DNA from: CAG-791 sp963591995
Lineage (GTDB): Bacteria; Bacillota; Clostridia; Lachnospirales; Lachnospiraceae
Direction: 5' to 3'
NCBI GenBank assembly: GCA_963591995.1
Contig: CAVAUJ010000062.1
Location: 1-14,662, forward strand
DNA length: 14,662 nucleotides
Both the position numbers and the translations under genes were made by a program. The notes below the pieces were generated by a model. That model had not been told where the DNA came from and did no database searches. It saw only the letters and a program-made list of their open reading frames with translations. The first letter of the stretch is position 1, and every line of letters begins with the position of its first letter. Positions 1-7,362 of this stretch are shown here, one piece after another.

Positions 1-175
1 GTACAGACGCCCGCCGGCGACGGGTCCTGGCGGAGTTGTCCGCTCAGGGGGCGCCTCGCGGCTCCGTGTTCGGACCTAGCGGTGCTAAGCTCGCAGAATA
101 CGCTCGCAAGCACCGAGGCCTCGCAAGGCCCCTGATCCGGACATTCTCCGCCACCCTGTCGCTTGGCGGGCGAGT
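1..175. repeat. Large interrupted inverted repeat with internal hairpins, non-coding
   Basis: No convincing reading frame is present here, but the two halves are complementary in blocks. Positions 8-15 pair with 165-172 (8 bp), 18-25 with 153-161 (one bulge), 28-34 with 147-153 (these two share base 153), 37-42 with 138-143 and 44-50 with 129-135. Inside the closing stems lie three further hairpins: 63-74 (TCCG-TGTT-CGGA), 80-86 with 109-115 (CGGTGCT/AGCACCG), and 117-130 (GGCC-TCGCAA-GGCC). The loop of the middle hairpin carries a direct repeat GCTCGCA at 89-95 and 102-108. There is no T-run, so it is not a simple terminator, and it lies upstream of the secDF promoter, so it is not the secDF leader. 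It could be an intergenic palindromic repeat family or a structured RNA of unknown class. The strand cannot be decided, and the element may begin left of the window. Confidence 0.7.
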
Positions 176-226
176 GAACGGTAACGATCCGTGAATTGGT
201 TACGATTGTACATAGAATACCGTTGT

Positions 227-254
227 TTTACAAGCAAGGCGGATATGCTATAAT
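227..254 (+). promoter_or_regulatory. Sigma-70-type promoter of secDF, bracketed by an 8-bp dyad
   Basis: A -35 box TTTACA (227-232) is followed after 16 nt by TATAAT (249-254). TG at 246-247 gives an extended -10 (TGC-TATAAT). Transcription should start near 261, leaving an untranslated leader of about 80 nt before the secDF ATG. An inverted repeat, ACCGTTGT (219-226) and ACAACGGT (255-262), abuts the two boxes exactly on the outside. This is a possible operator, but no cognate regulator is visible. Further upstream, GGTAACGAT (180-188) and GGTTACGAT (198-206) form an imperfect direct repeat of 18-nt period. Confidence 0.8.
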
Positions 255-341
255 ACAACGGTTTGCGGAGGATGGGACAAGGGCTGCGGAGCAGACCGCC
301 GCGCAGACGGGAATAAGCTGTTTTGGAAAGGAATCATTGAT

Positions 342-2681
342 ATGAAGAAGAGCAAGGGAAAAGCGCTGGCAGGACTGGTGGTCCTGGTTGCTGTGATGGC
401 GAGTCTGCTGTATCTTGCGGTCTATGGCGTGGACAGCTGGGGAACCGGCTCCATGTCGGACATCAAGCTGGGTCTCGATCTTGCAGGAGGTGTCAGCATC
501 ACCTATGAGGCGGTGGGAGAGGAGACTCCTTCCGACGAGGATATGGATGACACCACGTACAAGCTGCAGCAGAGAGTGCAGACCTACAGCACAGAGGCAC
601 AGGTTTACCGGGAGGGGACGGACCGCATCAACATTGAAATCCCCGGTGTGTCGGATGCCAACCAGATTCTGGAGGAGCTGGGACGGCCGGGATCCCTGTA
701 CTTCATTCGTCAGACGGATGAGGACGGGAATGCCAACTATTCCTATGACTATACCAGCGGCGGCTATACCCTCAGCAAGGATCTGGACACTCTGATCGCG
801 GACGGCGATGTCGTCCTGGAGGGAACGGATGTCGCGGATGCCCAGGCCGGCTATCAGAGCGACAGCATGAACAATCAGGAGATTGTCGTTTCTCTGACCT
901 TTACGGACGAGGGCAAGCAGAAATTTGCCGATGCAACCACCAGAGCCTACGAGAACGGTGAGAGCATTGCCATTTACTATGACGGAGAGTTCATCAGTGT
1001 CCCGACCGTGCAGGCAGCCATCACCAACGGGCAGGCCGTCATTACGGGAGAGAGCACGATTGAATCGGCAAGGAATCTCGCATCCACCATCCGCATCGGC
1101 GGTCTTTCGGTGGAGCTGGAGGAGATCCGCTCCAATGTGGTAGGAGCGCAGCTGGGACAGGATGCCATTGATACCTCGCTGCTGGCGGGCGTCATCGGCT
1201 TAGCTCTCGTCATTTTGTTCATGCTCATTCAATATCGTCTGCCTGGATTTGCGGCCAGCCTGGCGCTGCTGACCTATATCGGTCTGGAGAGCATCATTCT
1301 GGTCGGCTTCGAGGTGACGCTTACGCTTCCCGGCATTGCCGGCATCCTGCTGTCCATCGGTATGGCCGTGGACGCCAATGTAATCGTGTTCGCGCGGATC
1401 CGTGAGGAGCTGCGTGAGAACAAGTCGGTGAAGACAGCCATTGACAACGGCTACAGCAAGGCCCTGTCTGCCATCATTGACGGAAATGTCACGACCCTCA
1501 TTGCGGCTGTCGTTCTGTATGTACTGGGCACGGGCTCGGTAAAGGGCTTTGCGCAGACGCTGGCCATCGGTATTCTGCTCTCCATGTTCACGGCACTCTT
1601 CGTCACGAAGTGGTACATGAAGGCCTTTTACGCGCTGTTCGCCAAGGACCGGAAGTGGTACGGCGTCGGCAAGGACATGAAGACGCTGAAGCTTGTCGAG
1701 AAGAAGAAGCTCTTCATGAGCATTTCGGCCGTCGTGATCGCATGCGGCTTTGTGTTCATGGGAATCCATGCCGCAAAGGGAGAGAAGGCGCTGAATTACA
1801 GCCTTGACTTTGTCGGCGGCACTTCTACCAGCGTAACCTTTAAGGAAGACTATTCGCTGAATGAAATCAACGATCAGATTGTCCCGGATTTCGAGCAGGT
1901 GACCGGAGATGCAAACGTACAGGTGCAGAAGGTTGCCGGCGGCAATCAGGTTATTTTCAAGACGAGAACGCTGGACATGGAGGAGCGTGAGGAGCTGAAC
2001 AATCTCCTCATGAAGGATTTCGGGGTAGAGGAAACCGCCATCCAGGCGGAGACCATCAGCTCTACGGTTTCCTCGGAGATGCAGCGGGATACGATCATTG
2101 CCGTTGTCGTGGCGCTCGCATTGATGCTGGTGTACATCTGGTTCCGGTTCAAGGACATGCGCCTTGGCGCGGCAGCCATTCTGGCACTGGTACATGACGT
2201 GCTGGTGGTCCTGACGGTATATGCCGTTCTGCGGATCAGCGTCGGAACAACCTTTGTGGCGTGCATGCTGACGATTGTGGGCTACTCGATCAATGCGACC
2301 ATCGTTATCTTTGACCGCATTCGCGAGAATCTGGAGAAGAAAAAGAAGGATACCGATTTTACGGAGCTGGCGAACCGCTCTGTTACGGGAACCCTGACCA
2401 GATCGCTGTTTACGTCTCTGACAACCTTCCTGATGGTGTTCACGCTGTATATCCTCGGGGTATCCTCCATCCGGGAATTCGCGCTGCCCATTATGGCGGG
2501 CATCGTGGCGGGCTGCTACTCTTCCGTTTGCCTGAGCTCTTCGTTCTGGCTGATGCTCCGGAAGAAATTTCCGCCGAAGCATGATGACAGCGGACGATAT
2601 GCGCGTCAGAAAAAGGCCGCGGATCAGGCGGAGCGCAAGGCAGAGCATGAGAAGAAGGTGCGCGAAAAGACCGTGATTTAG
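342..2681 (+). CDS. secDF: Protein translocase subunit SecDF (SecD-SecF single chain)
   Basis: This is the membrane motor that assists SecYEG-mediated protein export, using the proton or sodium gradient to pull substrates outward. SecD and SecF are fused in one 779-residue chain. The SecD half has TM1 at about 8-28, the LGLDLAGG motif at 43-50, a large extracytoplasmic domain to about 275, then five membrane segments (about 280-430). Those include the conserved TLPGIAG...GMAVDANVIVF block at 328-350 with Asp344. The SecF half starts near 455, with a membrane segment at 457-475, LDFVGGT at 488-494, and a second membrane bundle from 583 to 740. That bundle carries VHDVLVVL (617-624) and GYSINATIVIFDRIREN (647-663). 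The tail is Lys/Arg-rich and cytoplasmic. The start is supported by AAAGGA at 327-332, 9 nt upstream. Length and domain order are normal for the fused Bacillota form, and no frameshift is seen. Confidence 0.96.
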   Translation: MKKSKGKALAGLVVLVAVMASLLYLAVYGVDSWGTGSMSDIKLGLDLAGGVSITYEAVGEETPSDEDMDDTTYKLQQRVQTYSTEAQVYREGTDRINIEIPGVSDANQILEELGRPGSLYFIRQTDEDGNANYSYDYTSGGYTLSKDLDTLIADGDVVLEGTDVADAQAGYQSDSMNNQEIVVSLTFTDEGKQKFADATTRAYENGESIAIYYDGEFISVPTVQAAITNGQAVITGESTIESARNLASTIRIGGLSVELEEIRSNVVGAQLGQDAIDTSLLAGVIGLALVILFMLIQYRLPGFAASLALLTYIGLESIILVGFEVTLTLPGIAGILLSIGMAVDANVIVFARIREELRENKSVKTAIDNGYSKALSAIIDGNVTTLIAAVVLYVLGTGSVKGFAQTLAIGILLSMFTALFVTKWYMKAFYALFAKDRKWYGVGKDMKTLKLVEKKKLFMSISAVVIACGFVFMGIHAAKGEKALNYSLDFVGGTSTSVTFKEDYSLNEINDQIVPDFEQVTGDANVQVQKVAGGNQVIFKTRTLDMEEREELNNLLMKDFGVEETAIQAETISSTVSSEMQRDTIIAVVVALALMLVYIWFRFKDMRLGAAAILALVHDVLVVLTVYAVLRISVGTTFVACMLTIVGYSINATIVIFDRIRENLEKKKKDTDFTELANRSVTGTLTRSLFTSLTTFLMVFTLYILGVSSIREFALPIMAGIVAGCYSSVCLSSSFWLMLRKKFPPKHDDSGRYARQKKAADQAERKAEHEKKVREKTVI

Positions 2682-2717
2682 CGCGATCGTTATGCGGCGG
2701 CAGGCCGGATGAATATT

Positions 2718-2788
2718 GGGGGCCTCAGCTTCCTGCGGGTACAGTGATTCCGGAATCCGGCCGCTGCACCCGGGGTGCTGAGGCTCTT
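2718..2788 (+). terminator. GC-rich inverted repeat in the secDF-recJ spacer (possible terminator or attenuator)
   Basis: GCCTCAGC (2722-2729) is the exact complement of GCTGAGGC (2777-2784). G-U and G-C pairs can extend this stem outward to about 2718 and 2788. Inside it CGGGT (2736-2740) pairs with ACCCG (2768-2772), and the centre holds a perfect palindrome GATTCCGGAATC (2746-2757). The 3' arm runs into CTCTTTG, a weak T-tract, 27 nt before the recJ start. It may terminate or attenuate transcription leaving secDF. No separate promoter for recJ is evident in this 134-nt spacer. The structure is clear by eye, but its function is inferred. Confidence 0.5.
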
Positions 2789-2815
2789 TGTATGTGCCCT
2801 GTTTGGGAGAAGATG

Positions 2816-4609
2816 ATGTCAAAATGGATGATCTATGCGAAAAAAGCGGATTTTCAGGGAATTGCACGAGAGCTTGGGATCTCGCCGGTGACGGTCCGCG
2901 TGATGCGCAATCGGAATCTGGAGACAAAAGAGGCCATGCAGGTGTTTCTGCAGGGCACCATGGCAGATATGGAGGAGCCGGAAAAAATTCCGGGCCTGAA
3001 GGATGCGGCATTCGTATTGCGGCATAAAATTCTGGAGAGAAAGAGCATCCGTATCATCGGTGACTATGATGTGGACGGAATCTGTTCCACCTATATTCTG
3101 TGGCGCCTGATTTCCTATCTCGGAGGGGAGGTCAGTGCACGCATTCCGGAACGGCTGCGGGACGGCTACGGCATCAACGACCGGCTGGTGGAGGAGGCTG
3201 TGGCAGACGGGGTGGATACCATCATCACCTGTGACAACGGCATTGCCGCGGCGGACACTCTCGGGAAGGCAAAGGCTGCGGGATTGACGGTGATCGTAAC
3301 GGACCATCACGCGATTCCCTTTGCCATGAAGGGAGAGGAAAAGGAGTATCTGTATCCGCCGGCGGATGTCATCGCGGAGCCATGGATTCCGGATCCGGCA
3401 ACGGGAGAACCGGAGACCGCATTCCCGCAGATCTGCGGGGCAGCGGTGGTATTCCGGCTGGGGATGCTGCTCCTTGGCAGGCCGGAGCTTGCACAGCCAA
3501 GGTCTGCCGCGGAACCGGAACCGGTGAGCGTGGCAAGAGAATTGCTGGGCTTTGCCGCACTGGCAACGATCTGTGATGTTATGCCGCTTCAGGGACCCAA
3601 TCGAATCATGGTCAAGGCGGGGCTGAAGGAACTGATGCACACGGACAACGTCGGATTTCGCTGCCTTCTGGAGGCATCCGGCCTGGCAACGGAGGAACTG
3701 ACGGTTTATCATGCCGGGTTTGTCCTGGGGCCTTGCCTGAATGCGTCCGGGCGTCTTGAGGTCGCGGACCGTGCCCTGGGATTGTTTCAGGAGACGGATA
3801 AGACCAAAGCGATGGATCTGGCAAAGAGGCTCAAATTCCTCAATGACAGCAGGAAATCCATGACGGAGGAGGGAGTAAAGAAGGCGATCGGGAAGGTTGA
3901 AGGGCTGTCGGCCGCGGATGGCGGGCTTGCAGAGCACCGGGTTCTGGTCCTGTACCTGGAGAACTGCCACGAGGCGCTGGCGGGCATCATTGCGGGACGC
4001 GTGAAGGAACGCTATCACCGGCCGGTGCTGGTTCTGACGAATTCGGATGAGGAGGGGATCCTGAAGGGCTCCGGCCGATCCATTGAAGCCTACGACATGT
4101 TCGAGGAGCTTTCTGCCTGCAAGGATCTGTTCCTGAAATTCGGCGGGCATAAGATGGCGGCGGGGTTGTCTCTTCGGGAGGAGAATGTCGCTCTTCTGGA
4201 GGAGCGGCTGAATCAGTCCTGCCGTCTGGGAACAGAGGATATGCAGGATGTGCTGCACATAGACATGGTGCTGCCGCTTTCCTTTGTCACGGTCTCCCTG
4301 GTGAGGGAGCTGTCCCTGCTGGAGCCCTGCGGGACGGACAACGCGAGGCCCGTCTTTGCCATGCGGGATGTTGTGCTGCGAAAGAGTGCGGTTTTCGGGA
4401 AGAATCACAATGTCATACGGCTGGAGGGAACGGATGAGGAAGGAAGACCGTATGAGCTGGTATGGTTCCTGCCGGAGGAGGAGCTGCCGGAGCCGCTGCG
4501 TTCCCGGGCGGCACGCTGCAACATCGTGTATGAGCCGAAGATCAATTCCTGGAAAGGAAAAGAGCGTCTGCAGTTCGTGGTGAAGGATTGCAAGGTTGTG
4601 GACGCATAG
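2816..4609 (+). CDS. recJ: Single-stranded-DNA-specific exonuclease RecJ (DHH family)
   Basis: A 5'-3' exonuclease on single-stranded DNA that acts in recombination and in mismatch and base-excision repair. The 597-residue product shows all expected signatures: DYDVDG (83-88), CDNG with Asp140, DHH (163-165), ATICDVMPL with Asp254, and NASGR (309-313). A DHHA1 domain follows, with the block GIIAGRV...GSGRS and then FGGHKMAAG (442-450). The last 110 or so residues fit the RecJ OB-fold region. These aspartates and histidines are the expected two-metal ligands, so the enzyme should be active. The frame is open back to an ATG at 2744, but that longer start would read through an inverted repeat. 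GGGAG (2805-2809) lies 6 nt before the ATG at 2816 and gives the family-like N-terminus MSKW. In Clostridia recJ commonly follows secDF, as here, but is then usually followed by apt and relA, which are missing. Confidence 0.94.
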   Translation: MSKWMIYAKKADFQGIARELGISPVTVRVMRNRNLETKEAMQVFLQGTMADMEEPEKIPGLKDAAFVLRHKILERKSIRIIGDYDVDGICSTYILWRLISYLGGEVSARIPERLRDGYGINDRLVEEAVADGVDTIITCDNGIAAADTLGKAKAAGLTVIVTDHHAIPFAMKGEEKEYLYPPADVIAEPWIPDPATGEPETAFPQICGAAVVFRLGMLLLGRPELAQPRSAAEPEPVSVARELLGFAALATICDVMPLQGPNRIMVKAGLKELMHTDNVGFRCLLEASGLATEELTVYHAGFVLGPCLNASGRLEVADRALGLFQETDKTKAMDLAKRLKFLNDSRKSMTEEGVKKAIGKVEGLSAADGGLAEHRVLVLYLENCHEALAGIIAGRVKERYHRPVLVLTNSDEEGILKGSGRSIEAYDMFEELSACKDLFLKFGGHKMAAGLSLREENVALLEERLNQSCRLGTEDMQDVLHIDMVLPLSFVTVSLVRELSLLEPCGTDNARPVFAMRDVVLRKSAVFGKNHNVIRLEGTDEEGRPYELVWFLPEEELPEPLRSRAARCNIVYEPKINSWKGKERLQFVVKDCKVVDA

Positions 4610-4628
4610 AACGAAGAAACAGTATAAT
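4599..4628 (+). promoter_or_regulatory. Putative promoter for rnfCD overlapping the end of recJ
   Basis: TATAAT (4623-4628) is preceded after 18 nt by TGGACG (4599-4604), a 4/6 match to TTGACA. The -35 box overlaps the last codons of recJ. Initiation would fall near 4635, giving a leader of about 35 nt before rnfC. The -10 hexamer is perfect but the -35 is weak. No terminator is seen after recJ, so read-through may also feed rnfCD. Confidence 0.55.
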
Positions 4629-4670
4629 GAGCTGATTGATCCGTATTAAGGTAATGTTTAGGAGCAACGC

Positions 4671-6032
4671 ATGGCAAGATCGACATTTATGGGAGGTATT
4701 TTCCCTTATTCCGGAAAGGAGCTTTCCCGCGGCAAAAGGATCCGGGACATGGAGCCGCCGGACGGCGAGCTGTTCTTTCCGCTGCAGCAGCACATCGGTG
4801 CGCCGGCGATTCCTGTCGTTCAGCCAGGGGAGTATGTCTGTGCGGGGCAGCTGATTGCACGGGCAGACGGGGAGCTCTCGGCCAATATTTTCTCTTCGGT
4901 TTCGGGAAGGGTGACGTCGGTGGAGGAGATTCCCGACGAAACGGGAGTGCCGAAGAATTCCATTGTCATTGACAATGACGGTCTGCTCCGGGAGATTCCG
5001 CGGCAGGAGCCCCCGGATCCGTCCGGGATGACCAGACAGGATATTCTCTCGGCCATTCGGGATGCGGGCATCGTAGGCCTTGGCGGGTCCGGGCTGCCGA
5101 CGCATTACAAGCTGATGAGTGCGGGCAAAACCATGGTCAATACGGTCATTGCCAATTGCGTGGAATGCGAGCCGTATCTGACGGGAGATTACAGGAGGAT
5201 TCTGGAGGAGCCGTGGGAGCTGATCGGAGGCCTGGCCATACTGCTGAGCGTGTTTCCGAAGGCCAAGGGGATCATTGCGGTTGCGGAATCCAACCGGGAG
5301 GGATATCGGATTCTGCGTGAGCTTCTCATCAACAATCCCAGAATTTTCGTGCGGCAATGCAAGGACAAATACCCGCAGGGATCGGAGCGCCAGCTGATTC
5401 ATGCCATTACCGGCAGAACATTGAATGCGAAAATGCTGCCCTATGAAATCGGTTGTCTTGTGCTGAATGCCGGGACGCTGATTGCCGTTAATCAGGCGGT
5501 ACTCCTGCGCGAACCGCTCTGCAGCAGGGTCATCACCGTTTCGGGGACAAGTGCGGCAGCTCCGTGCAATTTGCGCGTGCCCTGCGGCACCACCTATCGG
5601 GACGTTCTCGAAGAGGCCGGCGGTCTTCGCAGATTCTGCAAGGAGAGCACCACCTTATTCCTTTCCGGCGGGCCGCTCACGGGCGTGAGAATCACGAACA
5701 TGGACGCGCCGGTCACAAAGCTTTCCTCGGCGCTTGTCTGCCTGCCGATCCAGGAGGTCCATGCGCAGAAGGAGACACCGTGCATTCGATGCAGGCGCTG
5801 CACACAGGTCTGCCCCAATCAGATTGTTCCGATGCAGCTGATCCGGGATGTCCGGTCCAACAATAAGCCGGCCTTCGTGGAACACGCGGGACTGGAGTGC
5901 TGCGACTGCGGCTGCTGCAGCTACGTATGTCCGGCACGCATTGATCTGGCCGGGGAAATCGGCGCCATGAAGCGCGCCAGTCTGCAGAACAACGAACTGG
6001 CCGGAGAGTATGCAAGGAGGTATCAGGGATGA
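4671..6032 (+). CDS. rnfC: Rnf electron transport complex subunit RnfC
   Basis: RnfC is the peripheral NADH-oxidising/NAD+-reducing subunit of Rnf, the membrane ferredoxin:NAD+ oxidoreductase that pumps Na+ or H+. The 453 residues follow the family plan. An N-terminal domain has TFMGG (5-9), PLQQHIGAPAIPVV (37-50) and SSVSGRV (75-81). Then come a glycine-rich nucleotide-binding loop GLGGSGLPTHYKL (136-148) and the flavin-site block NCVECEPYLTGDYR (162-175). Two 4Fe-4S motifs follow: Cys371/374/377/381-Pro and Cys410/413/416/420-Pro. Two positions usually His in family members I recall (GGxHP and xHxSVSG) appear as Phe11 and Phe74, though these vary. The start follows AGGAG (4660-4664) by 6 nt. 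The stop overlaps the rnfD start by 4 nt (ATGA), implying translational coupling. All visible cofactor-binding sites look intact, in contrast to RnfD. Confidence 0.92.
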   Translation: MARSTFMGGIFPYSGKELSRGKRIRDMEPPDGELFFPLQQHIGAPAIPVVQPGEYVCAGQLIARADGELSANIFSSVSGRVTSVEEIPDETGVPKNSIVIDNDGLLREIPRQEPPDPSGMTRQDILSAIRDAGIVGLGGSGLPTHYKLMSAGKTMVNTVIANCVECEPYLTGDYRRILEEPWELIGGLAILLSVFPKAKGIIAVAESNREGYRILRELLINNPRIFVRQCKDKYPQGSERQLIHAITGRTLNAKMLPYEIGCLVLNAGTLIAVNQAVLLREPLCSRVITVSGTSAAAPCNLRVPCGTTYRDVLEEAGGLRRFCKESTTLFLSGGPLTGVRITNMDAPVTKLSSALVCLPIQEVHAQKETPCIRCRRCTQVCPNQIVPMQLIRDVRSNNKPAFVEHAGLECCDCGCCSYVCPARIDLAGEIGAMKRASLQNNELAGEYARRYQG

Positions 6033-7309
6033 GGAGCAGTGAGTACAGGCCCTTTGGCATGGCACCCTACGTGCGTTCCCGCGTTACCACGGCAGACCTG
6101 ATGTACCTGGTCGTCCTTTCCCTCCTCCCGTGCGCGGGGGTCGGAATTTATCACTATGGTTTTCATGCTGCACTTCTGATCGGCAGTGCGGTGGCGGCGG
6201 CAATTGTCAGTGAGCTTGTCTGCGGTCTGATCTGGAGGAAGCGGCAGTCCTCGGTCATGGATTATTCCTGTGTGGTTTCCGGGCTGATCTGCGGGCTGCT
6301 GCTGCCGCCGGCGGCGCCTCTTTGGGCGGCTGCTGCCATGGCGGCCATGGCCATTGTCGTGTTCAAAAACATCTGCGGGGGCCTCGGCCACAATCTGTTG
6401 AATCCTGCGATGGCAGCCAAATGTGTCCTTCTGCTCGTTTGCAGGGACATGATGCTGGATGTAACCTCATGGAATTACACGGCTTTGCCGCCCCTGGAGC
6501 TGTTGCAAAGCGGAGAGACACCGGAGCTGCTGGACATGCTGACGGGAAATGTTGCAGGGTGCATCGGGACGGCCTCTGCGATTGCGGTGCTGGTGACGGC
6601 AGCGGTTCTGTTCCTGCTGGGGCTCATCGATCTGATGATTCCTGCAGCGGCAATCCTTTCCTTTTCGGTCGGCTACGTATTGATCGGAAGGTACGGGCTT
6701 TCCCCTTATACGCTGGCAATCCAGCTGTGCGGCGGGAGTTTTCTGTTCACATGCTTTGTTATGGCGCAGGATTATACGACGACACCGGTTTCCGGAGCGG
6801 CCAGAATCTGGTATGGTATCCTTCTGGGAGCCGGAGTGTTCGCCTTTCGCCAATTCGGTCTGAATGAGGACGGCGTTGTATATGCATTGCTCCTGGTCAA
6901 TCTGCTGCGACCTTTGCTGGACCGAAGGTTTGCACCGAAGCCCTTTGGTTATTCGGCCCACAAATGGGTGATCCGTGAGCTGAGGGCGAGGAAGAGGGAC
7001 AACGGGAGGAAAACCGAAGGGAAGCCTTCCGCAGCGGTATCCGGGGAGACCGGGGCACCGACTTCAGGTATGCAGGAACGACCGGCAGCTTCGTTGACGG
7101 AAGGAAAGGGCGCAGCCGCAGAGGACCGGAATCCGGAGAGAACCATGAAGGAGATGGATGAGGAATTTCTCCGGTTCCAGGAGATCATCGAAAAAGAGGC
7201 GAGAGGGCTGGAGGCAGCCCGCTATACCGGCGATGATACGCTGCTGCGGCAGGCCTATGCGGAGGCAGAGGCCCAGAACCAATCCGGAGGCGGATCCTCC
7301 GGGAAATGA
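6029..7309 (+). CDS. rnfD: Rnf electron transport complex subunit RnfD, with an unusual C-terminal tail
   Basis: RnfD is an integral membrane subunit of Rnf that normally carries covalently bound FMN. The 426 residues contain about nine or ten hydrophobic segments between 22 and 296. Family signatures include GLGHNLLNPAMAAK (118-131), FVMAQDYTTTPVS (243-255) and LLLVNLLRPLLDRRFAPKPFG (287-307, interrupted only by normal variation). AAGGAGG (6014-6020) lies 8 nt before the start. Two features are odd. First, the flavin-attachment segment, usually like D-x-x-(S/T)-x-A-T-P-L, is not recognisable: 144-166 has only Thr151 (in YTALPP) and Thr164 (in SGETPE) as candidates, and the GExS that usually follows reads GTAS (180-183). 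Second, residues from about 316 to 426 form a charged, low-complexity tail ending in a probable helix (370-415), about 100 residues longer than typical RnfD. No rnfG, rnfE, rnfA or rnfB follows. Identity as RnfD family is firm, but a working role in a standard Rnf complex is not. Confidence 0.87.
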   Translation: MRSSEYRPFGMAPYVRSRVTTADLMYLVVLSLLPCAGVGIYHYGFHAALLIGSAVAAAIVSELVCGLIWRKRQSSVMDYSCVVSGLICGLLLPPAAPLWAAAAMAAMAIVVFKNICGGLGHNLLNPAMAAKCVLLLVCRDMMLDVTSWNYTALPPLELLQSGETPELLDMLTGNVAGCIGTASAIAVLVTAAVLFLLGLIDLMIPAAAILSFSVGYVLIGRYGLSPYTLAIQLCGGSFLFTCFVMAQDYTTTPVSGAARIWYGILLGAGVFAFRQFGLNEDGVVYALLLVNLLRPLLDRRFAPKPFGYSAHKWVIRELRARKRDNGRKTEGKPSAAVSGETGAPTSGMQERPAASLTEGKGAAAEDRNPERTMKEMDEEFLRFQEIIEKEARGLEAARYTGDDTLLRQAYAEAEAQNQSGGGSSGK

Positions 7310-7332
7310 GTCGGAGCAGGCAATACGGCACG

Positions 7333-7362
7333 CAGACACATAGACACACCATAGACACACAG
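7333..7362. repeat. Short CA-rich tandem repeat in the rnfD-thrC spacer
   Basis: ATAGACACAC occurs at 7340-7349 and 7351-7360, an 11-nt period, preceded by a partial unit CAGACACA (7333-7340). The 78-nt spacer otherwise shows no promoter or terminator that I can support. The coding (+) strand is nearly free of G and T here, so a leader transcript would be largely unstructured before the thrC ribosome binding site (AGGAG, 7373-7377). Confidence 0.6.

Noticed and set aside
1..175. Structured region as 6S RNA, SRP RNA, tmRNA or a riboswitch
   Set aside because: No conserved core of any of these could be recognised, and it lies upstream of the nearest promoter rather than in a leader. Left as an unclassified structured repeat.
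2744..2815. Upstream extension of recJ adding 24 residues
   Set aside because: No ribosome binding site, lies in an inverted repeat, and is unlike the RecJ N-terminus. The ATG at 2816 has GGGAG at the right distance.
1200..3011. 603-codon open frame on the - strand across secDF and recJ
   Set aside because: It lies opposite the conserved SecF half and the start of recJ. The translation is rich in Arg, His, Gln and Leu, has no recognisable domain, and is explained by the codon bias of the real genes.
2819..4408. 529-codon - strand frame opposite recJ
   Set aside because: Covers the DHH motifs of recJ in antisense and shows no protein signature of its own.
7333..7362. CRISPR-like array
   Set aside because: The units are only about 11 nt with no spacers and no cas genes nearby.
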